DNA of 6,973 nt from Aquirhabdus sp. Its GTDB lineage: Bacteria; Pseudomonadota; Gammaproteobacteria; Pseudomonadales; Moraxellaceae. Below, piece by piece: positions 5,123 through 6,973 of the stretch. Position 1 is the first letter of the stretch. Each line of letters begins with the position of its first letter. The stretch spans positions 1-6,973 of the forward strand of contig JASLJP010000293.1 of assembly GCA_030152425.1 (NCBI GenBank). Direction: 5' to 3'. Made by a program: the position numbers and the translations under genes. The notes beneath the pieces are model-generated. The model had not been told where the DNA came from, did not search any database, and saw only the letters and a program-made list of their open reading frames with translations.

Positions 5123-6651
5123 AGGTCTTTCGACTCTGGCGGTGTGCTGTCCGGCAGGATAGATTTGACCAGACTGGTTTTGCGCGGGCGATGATTAAAG
5201 CTCACCATCTTGCTGGCTTTGACCGGCAGCGAGACGCTGACTTCCAGCCCCCCTTCCTGATGATTGCGTACATTGACACTGCCACCGTGCAGGCCGGCGA
5301 TACGTTTGACGATCGCCAGTCCCAGACCGCTGCCTTGGGTCGTACGGGCGCTGTCGCCGCGAACAAAAGGCTCGGTCAGGGTGTGGAGTTCGGACTCTTT
5401 GATGCCTTTGCCGCAGTCGCGGATGGTCAGGATCAGTTGGGTCGGCAGCAGGGTGGTGGAGATATAGATCGGCTCCCGACCATAGCGCAGCGCGTTGTTG
5501 ACGATATTGCCAACCATGCGTTTGATCGACAGCGAGCGCAGCGAGATATGCGGCAGACACTGGGGCTGATAGAGGATTTGTGAGCCTTTATACTGCACGA
5601 CCACTTCTTGCAGGATCTGATTGAGGTCGGTGGAGTGGGCTTCTTCGTCCGAGCCATCGCGCATATAAGAAATAAACTGCGCCAAGATCTCGTCCATATC
5701 ATCGATGTCATACACCATGCCTTCACGCAGCTCTTCATCCGGCATCAGCTCGGCGGTGAGGCGCATGCGGGTCAGCGGTGTGCGCAGGTCATGCGAAATC
5801 CCGGCCAGCATGATGGTCCGGTCACGCGCGGCTTGCTCCAGCGAGCTGATCATCTGGTTAAACGCGGCATTCACCTGCCGGATCTCGACCGGCCCTGAGT
5901 CGACGCGCAGCTTGGGTGTCTCGCCAGTGATGGTATAGCGCCGCGCCGAGGTCTGCAGCAGTGCCAGCGGACGGTTGAGCTGGCGCACCAAGATCAGGAT
6001 CGCCAGCGAGGTGAGCAGGGGAATGCCCAGCAGCCACGCGATGATCAACGCCGCATCGTATTGGGCGTAGAACATCAGCGGTTCACGAATCCATACTTCA
6101 CCGAGTGATGGGAAGTGAATCCATAGCTGCGGGGTGGGTTTAAAGCCGAAGTAGACCACGACTGGCTCTTTGAGTTCGACCGATAGCTCTTTGGACAGTT
6201 CACTGGTAAAGAAGTTGGCGACTGGATTGGTGCGCTGGCTCGGGAATTTACTCGGGTCGCGGATAAACTCCACGCCGACCCGCTCCAAGATCCACTCATG
6301 GATGTCGAGCGCAAAGGGGTCAATGAGCACCTGCTGATCGGCTTCGCGGATCAGCTCTAAGTTGATAGCAAGGTAGTGGGCGTGCTGACGGATCTCGGGC
6401 AGATACAGCGTGCGCCAAAAAAAAGCCAACGACATAAACAGGCTAAACAGACCCACGGTCGACACCAGCAGAGTGGTCCGCACGGCGGTCGAGTTGGGTT
6501 TTAGCCGCTTGAGCGGCGTGGTAAACAGTCGCGTCAGGGCTTGGATACGTTTTCGAATGCCGCCAAACACGCGCGGCTGTTTGCGCCCTGTGCCTGGGTC
6601 GGTGCGGGGCGCGGTGGGATCGCCAGACTCATCGAGGGGTTCAGTCGGCAT
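5119..6651 (-). CDS. envZ: Osmosensing two-component sensor histidine kinase EnvZ
   Basis: Inner-membrane kinase/phosphatase that sets OmpR phosphorylation, classically in response to osmolarity. The protein has 510 residues: a 57-residue cytoplasmic N-terminus rich in Pro, Arg and Lys, TM1 (about 58-80), a periplasmic domain of about 118 residues, TM2 (about 200-223), HAMP (224-277, with NRPL and EIRQVNAAFN), the dimerisation H-box ISHDLRTPLTRMRL with phospho-accepting His287 and the likely phosphatase Thr291, the N-box NIVNNALRYG (382-391), the G1 box RDCGKGI (411-417), an F-box PFVRGD (428-433) and the G2 box GSGLGLAIV (440-448). A 33-residue basic, Ser/Pro-rich tail follows the kinase core. 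E. coli EnvZ has 450 residues, so both ends are extended here. The start is ATG 6651, with AGGA ten bases upstream, longer than ideal. It lies 44 bases after ompR rather than overlapping it as in E. coli. Confidence 0.96.
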   Translation of the reverse strand: MPTEPLDESGDPTAPRTDPGTGRKQPRVFGGIRKRIQALTRLFTTPLKRLKPNSTAVRTTLLVSTVGLFSLFMSLAFFWRTLYLPEIRQHAHYLAINLELIREADQQVLIDPFALDIHEWILERVGVEFIRDPSKFPSQRTNPVANFFTSELSKELSVELKEPVVVYFGFKPTPQLWIHFPSLGEVWIREPLMFYAQYDAALIIAWLLGIPLLTSLAILILVRQLNRPLALLQTSARRYTITGETPKLRVDSGPVEIRQVNAAFNQMISSLEQAARDRTIMLAGISHDLRTPLTRMRLTAELMPDEELREGMVYDIDDMDEILAQFISYMRDGSDEEAHSTDLNQILQEVVVQYKGSQILYQPQCLPHISLRSLSIKRMVGNIVNNALRYGREPIYISTTLLPTQLILTIRDCGKGIKESELHTLTEPFVRGDSARTTQGSGLGLAIVKRIAGLHGGSVNVRNHQEGGLEVSVSLPVKASKMVSFNHRPRKTSLVKSILPDSTPPESKDL

Positions 6652-6695
6652 TCACATGAGATCCTAAAGCTGCGCGATGGCGTGCGGGCAGGGGG

Positions 6696-6973
6696 TTACT
6701 CCGCGCCATCGGGCACAAACACATAGCCCACGCCCCAGACGGTCTGGATATAGCGTGCATGAGCCGGGTTTTCTTCAATCAGGCGGCGCAGGCGCGACAC
6801 CTGTACGTCGATCGAGCGCTCCATCGCGCCCCATTCCCGGCCACGCGCGAGGTTCATCAGTTTGTCACGGGTCAGCGGCTCACGCGGATGCTGCACGAGC
6901 GCTTTCAGTACGGCGAATTCGCCAGTGGTCAGGGTCACGACCTCACCGTTGCGGGTCAGCGAGCGGGTCGACA
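6696..6973 (-). CDS. ompR: Response regulator OmpR, C-terminal DNA-binding domain (5' part outside the window)
   Basis: Only the last 92 codons are present; the reading frame is open to the right edge, so the receiver domain with the phospho-accepting Asp is not visible. The visible part is a winged-helix OmpR/PhoB DNA-binding domain almost identical in wording to E. coli OmpR: TGEFAVLKALVQHPREPL, RDKLMNLARGREW, AMERSIDVQVSRLRRLIEE, and the terminal YIQTVWGVGYVFVPDG. The RSIDVQVSRLRR segment is the recognition helix. This level of identity separates OmpR from other family members. It is directly upstream of its kinase gene envZ on the same strand, so they are presumably co-transcribed. OmpR classically controls porin and envelope genes; targets here are unknown. 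Confidence 0.97.
   Translation of the reverse strand, partial: STRSLTRNGEVVTLTTGEFAVLKALVQHPREPLTRDKLMNLARGREWGAMERSIDVQVSRLRRLIEENPAHARYIQTVWGVGYVFVPDGAE

Overview
The window looks like an ordinary chromosomal housekeeping segment of a gammaproteobacterium. The PurC, BamC, OmpR and EnvZ translations are clearly gammaproteobacterial. PurC (for example [25 protein letters not shown]) and the short single-domain BamC recall Acinetobacter and other Moraxellaceae, but the DNA is visibly more GC-rich than typical Acinetobacter. A GC-richer Moraxellaceae member or close relative is therefore my best guess, inferred from remembered family sequences without any database search. I see no mobile element, CRISPR array, rRNA or integrated element.

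Layout. Positions 1-2354 (minus strand) hold a dapA-bamC-purC cluster: dihydrodipicolinate synthase (lysine and peptidoglycan precursor synthesis), the outer-membrane assembly lipoprotein BamC, and SAICAR synthetase (purine synthesis). PurC runs off the left edge. This gene order is also found in E. coli and other gammaproteobacteria. Positions 2355-2876 are a 522-base non-coding stretch. It carries the dapA leader and a candidate promoter, a strong intrinsic terminator, tRNA-Gly(GCC) on the minus strand with a near-consensus sigma70 promoter, a 7-bp inverted repeat, and the 5' region of bolA.

Positions 2877-5122 (plus strand) hold four genes spaced 39-76 bases apart that may form one operon: a BolA-family protein, a four-helix SirB2-like membrane protein, an orphan ParA-type ATPase with no parB in view, and a small predicted lipoprotein. 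Positions 5119-6973 (minus strand) hold the osmosensing two-component pair, the EnvZ histidine kinase and the C-terminal DNA-binding domain of OmpR, which runs off the right edge. The lipoprotein gene and envZ converge and share their stop codons in a TTAA tetranucleotide.

Most content is familiar. The points most worth a second look are the orphan ParA with its membrane-protein and lipoprotein neighbours, the long cytoplasmic tails of EnvZ, the short BamC, and several small regulatory-looking structures. I found no evidence for a dramatic new system.
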